From Salvia splendens (Eukaryota; Streptophyta; Magnoliopsida; Lamiales; Lamiaceae), in the NCBI RefSeq assembly GCF_004379255.2, contig NC_056041.1:1922001-1986000 (forward strand): 64,000 nucleotides of DNA, written 5' to 3'. The notes below the pieces were generated by a model, which ran no database searches, had not been told where the DNA came from, and saw nothing but the letters and a program-made list of their open reading frames with translations. Position 1 is the first letter of the stretch, and each line of letters opens with the position of its first letter. Positions 24,105-36,350 of the stretch are shown here, piece by piece. Position numbers and translations under genes: made by a program.

Positions 24105-25847
24105 GTAATTTTATTGTCAATTTTGATTATCCTTTGTGTTTGCTTTTGCTATTTGGTAAATTTGGGAATGTGATTTCATTTTCAGCTCTTCATTAGAGTA
24201 ATTATGTTGCTAGAAAACGTGACGCATAATGATTTTATGTTGCAATTTTACTTCGGTTCCAGTAGATATAGATGAGTTGATATCTCCATTGATGCTTCAG
24301 TTATATGCTATTCAATTGGTGACTAGTTTGCTGAGTGGTATACTGTATACATAAGATATAATGTGATTGTTTTATGAATTGTTTTATGAAGTTTTCTTTA
24401 GTTTTCGCAGCCATGGCTGGAACGGCATCTGAAGGTTCGCAATTTGATGGTTGTAATGAGCTGTGTGTTATTGGCTTTTGTTAAAACTCTTAAATCTTGT
24501 CTCATATCGACTTGGTGTATGATCCTAGCTCATTTATATAAGTGTGGATAACCCTCCCCCTTATAAGGCCTTTTAAGGGGTGAGTGGCCCATTTCTAATA
24601 GCTTCTTTTGTTGATTGATTTTGAATGAAATAGTAAAGGTGATTTTTTTCCTGCTGTTGTTTTCTGACCATCTAAGTAGATGATGCAGACTTGGAGCTGA
24701 TGGCGGTGAAGAATTCTTCGCTAGTTATGATGAGGTTTACGACAGTTTCAAGGCTATGGGGCTGCAGGCAAAACTGCTCAGCGGTATCTATACCTGTGGT
24801 ACATAATCAGTTGAATTAGATATCAGTCCTATACATATTCAATTGTATGTGCATCAATAGATAACCGACTGCGAATGTGAGGAGTTGTCCTTTGTGTTAA
24901 GGTCTTGAGAAGCCCTCTGAGATTCATGTTGACTGTGGTGGAGTTCATGTTGTTGTCGGTGCTCACATCAAAATGTTTGCTTTGGATGTAGCAGATGAAA
25001 TGCTTTCCCTGGGGTTCAACTTTCAAGGATCAGGTCTGCTTCGCATTCGACGATTCTACCAAGCAGATACATTAGCATTAGAATATAAAGGCACTCCATT
25101 GTTTATTGTACTTGATTCCATAGTTGATGCTCTCATTGCACAGGCTGCTTTCTTTGTGAATTTTCGTTTTTCGACTGTCTAACTTTTCCTGCCTTATGGC
25201 TGATATATCTATGCTATATTAAGTTAATTGCTTTGTTTCTAACTAGTGGACTGTGGTCATCCAGATAAATAACATCTTCAAGTTGCTTTCACCGAAGATT
25301 CAAGTTGGTGTGTTCTCTGCCACCATAAGCCCTTGAAATCACAAGGAAGTATATGAACAAGCCTGTCCGCGTTCTTGTGGAAGGTAACGAGCTAACACTT
25401 GAGGGTATCAAGCAGTTCTATGTTAATGTTGGCGAGGAGGTGTGGAAATTCGAAACCCTCAGTGATCTCTATGACACCATGGCCTCCACTCAAAGTATCG
25501 TCTTCGTTAACACGAAGCGTAAGGTTGACTGGCTCATTAACAAAATGCGCTACCGTGACCATACAGTCTCTTCCACCTACGGTGACATGGACCAGAACAC
25601 TAGAGATACCATCATGAAAGAATTCAGATCCGGCTCTTCCAAAGTCCTCATCACCACTGATCTGCTGCCCCGTGGTATTGATGTCCAGCAAGTCTCTCTT
25701 GTCATCAACTATGAGACCTACCTGCATCGTCTTGGATGAAGTGGGCGGTTTGGGAGGAAGGGCGTGGCCGTAAACTTTGTTACCAACGATGACGAACACC
25801 TGCTTTCCGACATAAAGAAGTTCTACAATGTCGTAATTGAGGACAAA
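24105..25847 (+). pseudogene. Decayed eIF4A (DEAD-box initiation factor 4A) gene
   Basis: Fragments collinear with plant eIF4A are scattered in order. A leader intron has an intact donor (24105) and acceptor (24410), followed by an ATG at 24413 and the N-terminus AGTASEGSQFDG. At about 24690-24790 comes [15 protein letters not shown]. At 24905-25030 a DEAD-region piece reads HIKMFALDVADEML, so the DEAD box core is altered (DVAD). At 25265-25345 comes the KIQVGVFSAT segment with a small deletion shifting the frame. A 128-aa open stretch (25353-25736) matches the helicase C domain, with [20 protein letters not shown]. The stop at 25737 follows loss of a short piece before the final Arg finger; the matching tail continues in another frame to about 25847. 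The Walker A motif is missing. Introns remain, so this is a duplicated copy, not a processed one. No intact protein can be made. Confidence 0.88.
24479..24600 (+). mobile_element. Solo LTR inside the eIF4A pseudogene
   Basis: A 122-bp sequence starting TGTTAAAACTC, with a TATATAAG-like TATA motif, the CCCCCTTATAAGGCCTTTTA segment and the end CCCATTTCTAATA. This is typical of a short TRIM/Copia-type LTR. Flanks read GCTTT and GCTTC, a probable imperfect 5-bp target duplication. No second LTR or interior is present. Confidence 0.65.
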
Positions 25848-25859
25848 ATTGAGTTTAGT

Positions 25860-26700
25860 GTGAGACCCTACAATGCTATAGTTGAGTCACTATAAATTTT
25901 GGAGACCTATAACTTTGGTTAGGCTTCCTTTTTTTGCTACAGTCAAATTTTGTACCAGTATTTTTGGATTGTTCCAACCAAACAATGACTTTTTTGGTTG
26001 GATGATATGCAAATAGCTAACGGATTTTTAGGATCAAAACATGATCGAATAATACTAAATAATGTCATATCATATTGCACATGAGCTGTTTTTTAATATT
26101 CCCAGATTTATTAATTTATATATTCATATTTTGCTGTTTCATTGGATGTATTTTTCCTGTTCTTTTCCTAAATCAGTGTTCTGGAATTACAACTTTTGGT
26201 CTACAGGGAGTATTTGTTATACCAACTTCGAAATTGTCACGCCACCCCGATTATCCCATAAATTGGTTATATCTCGTTATCAATTTACTACAATTTTTTT
26301 ATCTTCATGACTTTTCATTATGAGAAATTTAATTATGTGTATAGTTGCTTTAGCTATAAGGCTTATTATGATTGGGCCCATTTACTTTCTAGTACACATA
26401 ATTTCAATACTCAAAAGTGACTTTACCCCCAGCATATATGCTCCCACAAATTGTGAGAGTGACAAATCAGTAATCACAAATTCACAATAACAATTACTAC
26501 ATCATACTCAAGCAAACGGTATGAATGTATGAAGACTCTAATTCCACACTCAACACTCTCAAAATCAAATAACACACACACAAGTTCATCTTCAGCCACC
26601 CCACCAACCCGGGCCCAATTTTCCCACCTATCAATAACCAACCAAAAAAAAAAAAACTCAATAAACCTCACATATCCAGTTCAAAGACTCCACCTTTCTC
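25860..26700. other. Spacer upstream of the DUF3511 gene
   Basis: AT-rich promoter region. The last 200 bases are a CA/C-rich leader-like stretch just before the DUF3511 start. No repeat or other gene is recognised. Confidence 0.4.
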
Positions 26701-26731
26701 TCCAACCCATCAAAAAAACTTCAAGAAAAGC

Positions 26732-27013
26732 ATGGCAAACTACAGATCAAAGTCACTCAGCAATTCCCAAATGCAAATTCAACCTCATCATGATGGACCA
26801 CCAGCCAACTTCAGGTCTCACTCTACGCGGCGGCGGAAGCCGAAGAAAGAGCCGTAATGCTGGAGCTTCAATGATCCCGAGTTTCAGAGGAAGAGAAGGG
26901 TTGCTAGCTACAGAGTTTACTGTGTTGAAGGCAAGCTCAAAGGCTCTGTTAGAAAGAGTGTTAGATGGCTCAAGAATAGATACACTCAGATAGTTTATGG
27001 TTGTTGGTGGTGA
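26732..27013 (+). pseudogene. DUF3511-family gene with an in-frame stop codon
   Basis: One frame from ATG 26732 reads a short basic N-terminus (MANYRSKSLSNSQMQIQPH) and a KPKKEP segment. It then meets TAA at 26855-26857 (codon 42). The same frame continues with the complete DUF3511 domain: WSFNDPEFQRKRRVASYRV, then a VEGKLKGSVRKSVRWLKNRY stretch and a TQIVYG end, stopping at 27011-27013. The downstream domain is perfectly preserved, so the stop is either a recent nonsense mutation or a sequencing error; no intron can remove it. DUF3511 proteins are small plant proteins of unknown role. Its position between MIR156 and NIPA9 matches At5g11970. Confidence 0.8.
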
Positions 27014-27361
27014 TTTTTATTTTTAAGACTCTTTCTGATTCGGACAAATAGATTGATGGTTCGATGAGAAGCATATTGGTAAGTTCAACTACTACTAGTG
27101 AGTGAGTGAGTTTTTATTTCCCTTGTAATAATAATTTTAGAAAATTAGAACTTTGTTTGGTGAAGTTTATGTGGCTGTGTTTAGTTTTTATAGTTGAATA
27201 CTTGTATTACGAATATTATTGTGAAATTTCATCACATCTTTGATGATTTTGGTACTAATTAAGTACTATTGGTAAGAGCAATGACTTAAACTGAATGGTT
27301 TTGTATCATGCAATTTTATTTATAATGCTTATGATTTTTCATATATTTGTATTATTCAGAC

Positions 27362-27891
27362 TAGGGGTGAGCAAAAAAACCGGAAACCGAATATCCGAAC
27401 CGAACCAAACCGAAATTTTGAAATTCGGTTCGGTTTTTTCGGTTTTAAAAATAAAAAAAAAATTCGGTTTTTTGGTTCGGTTCGGGCGAAGAAAAAAACC
27501 GAATTATATATATATTCTATTAATTTAATATATTATATTATATATAATATATATTCTTTTAATATATTCTACTATATAATATATATTATATAGTAATATT
27601 AATTTTATATTATATATAAATATTCTATTAGTATATATAAAATAAAATAAAATAAAATAAAATACACATATATAAATATATATTTATATTATATTTATTT
27701 TTTTTCAGGTTTTTCGGTTTTTTTTTTCGGGTTTTTCGGTTTTTTTTCGGGTTTTTCGATTTTTTAAGTTCGGTTTTCGGTTTTTCGGTTTTTCGGGTTC
27801 GGTTCGGTTTGGATTTTGAACTAAATTCGGTTTTTCGGTTTTGGTTCGGTTTTGGCAAAAAACCGAACCGAAACCCGAATGCACACCCCTA
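27362..27891. mobile_element. Non-autonomous hAT element with CGGTT repeats
   Basis: The ends TAGGGGTGAGCA and TGCACACCCCTA are inverted copies, flanked by a perfect 8-bp target duplication ATTCAGAC (27354-27361 and 27892-27899). Both subterminal regions are packed with CGGTTCGGTTTTT-type motifs in opposite orientation. The centre is an AT and AAAAT low-complexity stretch. 8-bp duplications and subterminal repeats define hAT MITEs. There is no transposase. Confidence 0.95.
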
Positions 27892-28144
27892 ATTCAGACT
27901 TTATATCTTGACATTGATCTTTGCATGAGAATCTTGGTGGAGATTCTTTATAAGAAAATACTTTCTTATGGAGTTGTTCAAATTGAGGTGATTATAAATT
28001 TTTGATAAAATATGTAGACTATTTGTTTTCGGTTGCAAATGCATACTTTTACAACAGTGTTAATATGATTTGAATTTAGTTATTTGATTGGTGTCACACC
28101 GACTTTTAAAAAATTATGATATATTTTTTTTCCGAAAAATAGCT

Positions 28145-28392
28145 TGAAACCTCAACTTTAAGGGGCCCATCACATCTCAGTCCGACAATATTGTAAGGAG
28201 TGTTCAACTAGGGTACGCAGTGACCCGTTAAGAGGAGGGCCGCCGTAAACCCACTATCCTGCTATAAGCCTACCTCTCAAGGCCTTTCGCTTGTGCCAGA
28301 GATGTGTTGCAACTATACGGCAGTAGTGGAAATCAATCTTTGGCCATTCTTGCAAATCTGCCTCTCCGGAACTGGCTGCGATCTCCTGCGGG
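28145..28392 (-). repeat. Dispersed repeat, copy 1 (SINE-like or unknown)
   Basis: About 250 bp that is clearly related, in reverse orientation, to 49108-49366. Shared blocks include CAATATTGT, TACGCAGTG, CCTCTCAAG and the GGGCCC...TTGAGGTTT end. The family was not recognised. This copy has a weaker tRNA-like start than the other. Confidence 0.7.
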
Positions 28393-28928
28393 CATTATGA
28401 TATTTTTTTGTGCTATGATGGTTGGTGGTTGGTCAGAAAATTCCTAATGATAGCTTTATTATATAGTATTACTTCTATACCATTATATCCAATTTTTCCA
28501 TACATTATAGGAGTAAGTGCAACAAAATAAAATCAAATTGAACTCTTTTTATTGATACTTTGGGACGAAACTTATTGTAATTTTATACCAATTTAAATGG
28601 TAAACTCAAACTTGAGTATCCACAATTACTGTGTAATCCCTAAAGAAAAACGTTACTTTAAGCAAACGCTTTTGGTTCCCAGAAACCGAAAGAAAGAAAA
28701 CGCATATTCCATATCAAAGGAATATCAAAATTGTCAAAGCCGAAATTAGGAGTATTAATTGCTGTAGAAAACAACAGAGATCTGTGAAAATTCGACAGAG
28801 ATCTTTGCTGCGCTTCGAAATCCACGCAATTCACAACTTCTTTTCCCTTCATTCATGCGAGATTGCATCAATCTCTCTGCAGGCAGAAGTCTAGAACAAA
28901 TTTGCAACAAGAATTAAATCTGAGAGAG

Positions 28929-31749
28929 ATGTGGGAATCGATTTGCTTAACGATTGCGGCTACCGCCGGAAACAACATTGGCAAAGTGCTTCAGAAAAAG
29001 GGCACCCTAATTCTCCCACCTCTCTCTTTCAAGCTCAAGGTATTCTAGTCTAGCTGTTTTATTGTTTTCTGTGTAATTGATTTTTGAGCTGATTTTGGAC
29101 GCGTAAAAATTGGGGGTGCTGATAATCGGTTTTTGTTAATTGGATTTTTGGGCATGAAAAAAATGTTACTTATTATCTATTCTTATCGATTGTATTTGCA
29201 TTGTATTGGTCAATGTGCTAAGTAAAAGGCGTTTCTCTATCTTAGCGTGTGTGTGTGTGTGTATGTGTGTGTTCTTTGATTGTATTTTCATGGGTTGAAA
29301 TGAGCTTATTTGTGTGGAAGACTTTAGGTTTTAGATTTATTATCGTTTTTGGGGGGATTTTCCTTGATTAATTTGGCTGTGCATGTCTGTATGTAATTGG
29401 TATACATTTGTGATTGCCAAATCATTGATTGGAATTGTATGGAATTGTTAGAGTTGAAATCTAAATCTTTTAATTGTATTAAGCTGAGTAGAAACTGAGT
29501 ATATCGATTATTGGGAGACTTTCGATGAATGATCCAGGACCATTGATGATCTTAATTGTAAAGTGTCCAAGTTTTCGTAATTTAGTAGTGTCACATTTAT
29601 TAGCTCTTAGGTTGTATTTGATGAAATTATTCCCGCATATGTTCCAATTACGGATATAAGCGACTAGTTTGGTAACAAGGGTGTGGTTGGAACACCCTCG
29701 TAGCCATTGATTTTGAAGTAAGGAATTGGATTAAACTTGTGTTGTAGCTCTTGCTGTCCTCATTGAGAAGAATCTGGTAACTACTCGAGATATGGGAAGA
29801 AATTGCCACTGTATGCTCTTCTTTGGCATGTAATTTCGTCATTTCGTGTGTAGATCAATAGATGTATATTATCACAATGCATCTAATTCAAACGAAGCAG
29901 AATAGTGATGGCAAGGGGATCTGAATTTTCAGGTGATAAGAGCATATGCTTCTAACAGTGCTTGGATAATCGGCTTCTTGATGGATATCTTTGGGGCCGT
30001 CTTGATGTTGCTTGCACTATCTCAGGCTCCTGTAAGACCTATAAAACTTGCACATGTTTGTTCATTTAGGGCCTCCCAGACCATGATCATGACTCAGTAT
30101 AATGAAATTTTGTCTATGTAGGTATCGGTGATTCAACCCGTTTCTGGCTGTGGGCTCGCTATCCTCTCCGTATTTTCTCATTTTTATCTGAAGGAGATCA
30201 TGAATGCCATTGACTGGATTGGAATTGCTTTGGCTGGTATTGGTACCATAGGTAATGTAAGTTGATGTAAGATTCATATCTCTAATGTTTTACGATCCTA
30301 TCTCTAATTTGTTGCGTTCTCTGCATCCAGGTGTCGGTGCTGGAGGAGAAGAGCAAAAGTCACCATCCATCTTGATTATCTATTTACCATGGCTGGTATT
30401 TCTTGTTGCGCTCGTGTTTGTAGGTATCTTACCTTATTCAACTTCTAATTATCATTAGTTCATGTCAGATAATGTTGAAAAAGTCATACATATGCTACCA
30501 TTTGTTGATCTATAATTGGATATTGTTGAATTTGCTCAATTTTTCTTAGGCACCTGTAACTTACTACAATTCTGGTTCCACTATCATCATATGGTTTTTC
30601 CTTTTTGTGTTGGTTCCAGTTTGTGATATGTTCAAATTGCTTCTCTTGACTGTCCAATCTTGTAAAACACTTACCCTACATAATTGAAAGATTACTCGAT
30701 TCTTTGCTACCGAAAATCTTATGCTTAACTTTGAAAGATTATTCCCCGTCTCCATCATCAAGTGCAGACCACTAACCTTACATTGTTCGTTCATTTTAGG
30801 TTCTTCTTAATGGATGGCTGCGTGTGTATAGACGACAAAGAAGAGAACAGGAGTTGGTATATTTTAAACATTCTGATCGTCTTAATGAAGTGTTTTATTA
30901 GTCTTATGGATCTCAATGGCCTGCTTTTCGACCTTGCAGATGCAATACGAAGTGATCGAGGAGATCATTTATGGCTTGGAGTCCGGCATTCTATTCGGGT
31001 ATTTTCTTGAACTCAAGTACTCAACCAATATATATTTCATTGGATTCTTCTGATCGTCGTCATCTTACGAAAAAGAAATCCGCGAAACGCAATTGCAGGA
31101 TTGCATCTGTGATTTCAAAGATGGGATTCTTGTTCTTGGAGCAAGGATCTTCCAAGTTGTTGCTTCCCTTTTGTGTCTCAATCAGCATAATGTGCAGTGC
31201 CTCCGGATTTGTCTGCCAGGTAACATGAAACACCACTCGTATTTGATCTTGCATGATCGTTGCAAGTGTATAATAACAAATTCTTCGCTTCTGTTGTTAT
31301 AAACAGACCCGTGGTTTGAAGCATGGAAGGGCAATCGTCGTGTCCACTTGTGCAGCTGTTGCCTCGATCGTGACTGGGGTGCTTGCCGGCATGTTTGCTC
31401 TTGGCGAACAGCTGCCTTCCGCCCCAACATCTCGCCTGATGCTTCTCCTTGGATGGTAGCCAAATCCACATTTTTCCCCTCATTTGGACTCTTTACACCG
31501 CATCATGTTGTTAACTTCGTCTCATACAGGCTCTTCATCATTCTCGGAGTGATCTTGCTGGTATCTTCATCGAGGCTGATGCGACACCTCCCAAGGCCTT
31601 GGAGACGCTTTGCACGAAGCGGGGTTGAAAGGAGCTTCGGCCTCAGGCAGTCGAGCTCTACCCGTGGAAGGGACACGAATCCGAGCACCATGATCCAAGC
31701 TAGCACGCTGCACCATTCGATACCGCCCCCTGCGAAAGCGAAAGCTTAA
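28929..31749 (+). CDS. NIPA9: Probable magnesium transporter NIPA9-like
   Basis: A NIPA-family multi-pass membrane protein of the drug/metabolite transporter fold, related to human NIPA Mg2+ transporters; in plants the substrate is inferred. Nine exons: 28929-29039, 29933-30031, 30122-30251, 30331-30419, 30800-30856, 30940-30998, 31099-31219, 31307-31455 and 31530-31749, all GT-AG, giving 344 aa. Family-typical stretches are [68 protein letters not shown] and [20 protein letters not shown]. About eight or nine hydrophobic segments alternate with short loops, and the C-terminus is basic and serine-rich. The 5' UTR starts somewhere near 28700. It corresponds to At5g11960 (NIPA9) or its paralogue NIPA8; the neighbours favour NIPA9. 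Confidence 0.92.
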
Positions 31750-32586
31750 GCTTGAGCTATTTCAATTTCGGTTCAATACGTTTAAAGAGTGTACAGTTTC
31801 ATTACTGGTTGTCCCTTTATGTTTGCTTTGTTCTCTCAAGTGAAAGAAAGATTTGCATAACTGTTCAAAGATGTGAAAGACCTATCCCTTTTCTATTGAA
31901 TTCATCATTTGAATTAGTGTTGGTGTTGTTATGTGATTATTTATTACATAACACTGTTAATTATAAATAAAAACTATTTCACCTTAAACCTTCCCTATAT
32001 GGAGTATATAACATGTTAATTAATCATTGTTTATAGTCCAAGATATTTCAATTTACAGTATTTTGTTGTGTGTTCAAGACATTAGATATGATCCAATGTA
32101 ATCCAAAAGGAGTTGTTAGTCTAAAAAACTACTAGTAGAATTTTGAAAAATAAAAGTTAATAAACTGAAGCCAATTAACAAAATATGCATTTATTGCATA
32201 TACTATATATTTTCGATGACAATGACTAAATTTAGCCATCAACATTTAATGTTGTAGCATAAATAAAGGCACCCCATTTCGGCCGTAGCTTTCACCTGAA
32301 TTAAAGCAATCCTCTTCGGGAATTAAAAACCAAAAAAAATAAAAATACAATTTCCAAACCTCTAAAAATAATTCAAATTATTTCACTATCTCACACACAT
32401 TTAATCCAATCTAAATTCCTTCCACACTGCAAATTCTTTAACCTTTTCACCCATTTTCCCTCTAAACAAATGGGGAGAAAAAATCCTTAAGTTCTTCAAT
32501 CTAATCTCCCCTTCCCATATTAATATTTTCCCTGCAAACAAAAAAGCAAATAGATATTAAATTTCCTAAAAAAACCATTTTTTCTC
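31750..32586. other. Spacer upstream of the uncharacterised 198-aa gene
   Basis: The NIPA9-like 3' UTR followed by an AT-rich promoter. No repeat is recognised. Confidence 0.4.
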
Positions 32587-33183
32587 ATGCCAATATTATT
32601 CCAAACAGTTTCACACGTCTACGGCGCTTTGTTCCGCAAGAAACGGCCGGCGCCCGCAGAGGCCGACGATGACGATTTCTTCCACGACATAATATCAGAC
32701 ATCAACTTCTTCCCGGATGACGACGACGTCAACGAGATGCCATGCACCCCCGATCTCGGCCGGGACCACCACCACCACTCGCCGCCGGCGACACCCGCCT
32801 GCGCCGGAAACGACCACCCCATGCGGACGGCTTCGTGCGAACGCAACACCCACCACCACCACCGGTCAAACTCGGGGGTGGCGAAGCTGGTGTCGAGCAT
32901 GAGCCTGCGCGTGATGAGCACGGGGGCCGCGGCTACGGAGAAGCTGGGGATAAGGTATTTTAAACATCAGGAGGATTCGGTGTGGAAGAAGACGATAATC
33001 TTAGGGGAACGGTGTAGGGTTCCGAGAGACGACGACGACGAAGACCTTAAGTTGTACGACGAGAAGGGCCATAAGATTATTACATACCATCCCAAGTCGC
33101 ATAGCGGCTTGATACAGTATTCCAGGCATAGCACATCATCCATAGATTCCGACAAAGACGAGGATTTACAAAGCAATTTGTAG
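32587..33183 (+). CDS. Uncharacterised plant-specific protein
   Basis: A single-exon 198-aa protein, GC-rich against AT-rich flanks. N-terminus MPILFQTVSHVYGALFRKKR is followed by acidic and histidine-rich low-complexity segments, with several DDDD and HHHH runs. A serine/alanine helix-like stretch (GVAKLVSSMSLRVMST) and a conserved-looking C-terminal region follow. The latter has VWKKTIILGERCRV, then KLYDEKGHKIITYHPKSHSG and a serine/aspartate tail. The WKKTIxxGExC motif recalls a family of small plant proteins of unknown function annotated only as hypothetical or cotton-fibre-type proteins. No signal peptide or membrane segment is seen. Opposite-strand frames here are shadows of the repetitive codons. 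Confidence 0.8.
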   Translation: MPILFQTVSHVYGALFRKKRPAPAEADDDDFFHDIISDINFFPDDDDVNEMPCTPDLGRDHHHHSPPATPACAGNDHPMRTASCERNTHHHHRSNSGVAKLVSSMSLRVMSTGAAATEKLGIRYFKHQEDSVWKKTIILGERCRVPRDDDDEDLKLYDEKGHKIITYHPKSHSGLIQYSRHSTSSIDSDKDEDLQSNL

Positions 33184-34360
33184 CTACATTAGTAAATAGT
33201 ACTAAATATGCAATTTGATATGTTCATAATTTTTTTTATATTTTTTCTTTTCATAATTTTTTTGTATTTATGAATAGAACCAGATTGATAAGTATTACCA
33301 TATTTACTGAGTATGATTCTACAATGGTATCTGTATTTTTTTTGTTTTTTGCATATTATATAAATGTAAATTAGGTATTGTACAATACTTTTGATATTCT
33401 TTCAGTTCTTACCTATTGATCATCCTTATTTTTATCGATTTTCATAAGGTGGAAAAAAATATTATAAAACCACCAACAATAATAAATTTGAACAATGAAT
33501 ATGATAAAATAATTATTCCATGGAATCTGTTGGGATGTAGGCATTACATTGTTTATTATTCTGCCAAAAGAATCATTGACTGTTGCCACATTCAAAAACA
33601 ATAAACACAGTATATGTCACTTTTTGAATTTATATCATTGCAGTACTAAAAAAAGCATCTAATCTATTAATTAATTAATTGCAGTTAATTCTCTTATAAT
33701 TTTGTCCATGATGTTGAACTAATGACAAAAATGTTATAGAAAGTTAAGTTCAATTATTATAAATGATTTTCCTGCACGGGAAAAGAAACGAAGTATCTTT
33801 ATATAATCAATGAAGTATTTATAGTGTTAATTGTCTTATTATTGAATACTACACATAATAAATAATTATATTGTGTAGATATTAGTGCTTTAGATATGTT
33901 AATTTTCATATAGGAAGGAGACATGGTGTTGACCAAATTGGGATTCTGACACACCAATCAAATTATTTTTTTAATAAAATAAGGTAAAGTGTGGAAAAAA
34001 TAGTGACTTATAATTAAAAAAATGGTTAAAGACAAAAGTGACAGGAAGTTCTCTGCGTCTCAACATCTGTGCTACCACATCGCCAATTTAATTCTATGTT
34101 TTAGTTCAAATCGAACAATTTAATCAAATTGTACATGAGGAAAGTAGTTTTTTTATTTGTCATTCATTTATTCCATAAAATTGTTTTTTATTAATAAAAA
34201 GGATGGTCCCCTATTTACTTTTAAATGTCTACTAGAAAACTTGATTGGGCCTAAACTCTATTGAAACTATACTTAGAAAATACCTAAGTCCAATTATATT
34301 CCAATAATAACATTATTATAATAAGAGTCCCTACGTTTAAACTTTTTTTAGATACTAATA
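33184..34360. other. AT-rich spacer
   Basis: No gene or recognisable element. The first part is the 3' UTR of the 198-aa gene. Confidence 0.4.
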
Positions 34361-34987
34361 GGTGCCCTATAGTCCGCCCTATGCTCTACCACATCAGCAT
34401 TTTATCCTTTTACCCATTCACCTGCAGTGGGATGCCCTATAGGCCGCCCTATAGTTCACTCTAAGCATTTTATTTATTTGAATATTTAAAACACTACAAA
34501 AATTGAAAAAAAAAACTTCATCTCATTGAAAGTTCAAATATTACAATACGAAATAAAAAACTACAAATTCTCAATGGCGGTTACGGTCCCAAACTTCTTC
34601 AATCATGTCGTTCATGAGCTGAGCATGGTCTTGTTGGCTGCGCATTGAGGTATGTCTAGATAGAACCTCACTGTAGCTCATCGGTAATCCTCAAACGCGG
34701 GGCGGGGTCACCGTGCTGGAGCTAGATCCAGCTTCATCATCTCACCAATCAGTGACTCCTCCACCTTCGTGTTCGACTATCATGCTATGCAAGATGATGC
34801 ATGCATACATGACATCGGCGATGACTTCCTTGTACCAGAAACAAATATTGGTGTGTGGGGAAAGTGAGAGATGGGAGAGCGTGACCCTCAGTGGGGCGGA
34901 CGATGCATGTTCCGACGCCATCGTCCGCGGACGATGTATACGGCGCGGAAGATGCATCGGACATCGTCCGCACACTGTGTATGCTCC
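34361..34987 (-). mobile_element. Truncated PIF/Harbinger element with transposase C-terminus
   Basis: On the minus strand, codons of a plant HARBI1-like DDE transposase end are readable: KEVIADVMYACIILHSMIVE, EGGGVTDW, then after an in-frame TGA the SMRSQQDHAQLMNDMIEEVW segment and a stop near 34573. The catalytic core is missing. The distal part (34361-34470) has the GGGCGGNCTATAGGGC and ATGCTGATGTGG motifs also present at the 3' end of the element at 55842-56444. The 5' side carries GGACGATG repeats like that element's start. Ends are diverged and a target duplication is not clear. Confidence 0.75.
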
Positions 34988-35672
34988 AAACTTTTTCTAA
35001 TAAGATTAACTATTTTCAAGATATACTATAAGTTAGTACTGGTAATGTTTCCTACACAATATAACTATCAAATCCGTCCACAGCCAATATGGACTATGGT
35101 TGTGTGTTTTTTTTCATTTTAGTTATATTTATAAGTTTATCTCTGTGCTGGGATAAGTCTCATTTTATATTAACGATATACCCCAATCAATTTTTTTTTC
35201 GTACTTTATCAATTAATTATTACTGAATAAATTAATTAAAATGTTATGAACTCAAATTAATTAATGCAATGAAATTAACAACAACTCACCAAAAACACAT
35301 CGTACAATGGATCACGGATGTTATTATCAATCATGTTCTATTAATTTTGAATTATTGGGGCAACTTGTAATGTTACATCAATAATTTTGGTAGATTTTGG
35401 CAGTTCAAGTACACTAGAAAAGAGGTCCCCATTTTTTAAAGTGAAATACCTTACATATTTTTTCAGATTTTCAATATCATTTACATTGATTGCAATAAAT
35501 CGAAGTCAAAACTTTATACATACATTTTTTTCATGTGTAGTCAATTATACATCATTGCCCCTTTCCCCCTCTTAAATCAATTAATATCTGAGCTTCAAAA
35601 GAAAATTTTCCTTTCATACAAAAATAAATAATTTTTTGCTTATAAATTGATGGGATTCAGGATAAAGTATTA

Positions 35673-35932
35673 CTTTTCCATCTCATGTCAAGTAAGATGT
35701 TTGTTTTCGCCAAGAGATAAATGATAAATTGGATAAATTGATAGGAAAATTATAAATTTCGGTCAGATTCAGATTTGTCACGTACTTTTTAAAATCAACC
35801 ATAAACACCAAAAATTGAGATAAAACAGAATACATAATTGAAGAGATATAAAATTGCAAGAATAAATACTTATTCTCATATTTTGGAATATCTCAAATAA
35901 GAATACGACTCAATTAATATGAGATGAGGGAG
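35673..35932. mobile_element. Degenerate Stowaway-like MITE
   Basis: The left end CTTTTCCATCTCATGTCAAG and right end ATATGAGATGAGGGAG are loosely inverted. An AATACGACTCAATTAATATG stretch near the right end is common in plant Stowaway copies. Limits are approximate. Confidence 0.45.
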
Positions 35933-36350
35933 TTCGATTATATAAACTAAACGATGGGAGCTCCAAAGAGGGATCCAAAGCAAATGTTGTGGATTTATAT
36001 GCAAAGACAACATAGATCTTTACTACTTTTACACTGACTTCAGTGATTTTCTGTGTCTACTCAACATTGCAAATTACAACACTCTTGTTCTTATTCTCAC
36101 TAATAGCGTAATATAATAAAATAAACAATAATTAATATAATAAGGGATTCCAATCTTTTTTGTACCTTTTCATGGTCCACTACAAACAGGTCGTGCCTTT
36201 TTAGGATCCATGTCCGAATCTGAGCAATATCGTAATTTACCTTCAATGTTGGAGAACATTTTCGTCCACTAACTAAGACACGAGCGAGAATGGTGTGGGC
36301 CACCACCTCTTCCTCTTTCGAAATTCAAATGCAATTACCTCAATCCAACA

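Larger units (their letters stand above)
27014..28928. other. Spacer between DUF3511 and NIPA9-like genes
   Basis: Contains a hAT MITE (27362-27891) and a dispersed repeat (28145-28392). The last 250 bases should be the NIPA9 promoter and leader. Nothing else is recognised. Confidence 0.45.

Noticed and set aside
32619..32963. Several overlapping frames on both strands in the 198-aa gene
   Set aside because: GC-rich GAC/CAC codon runs open shadow frames; the plus-strand 32587 frame covers the whole region with a conserved-looking C-terminus.
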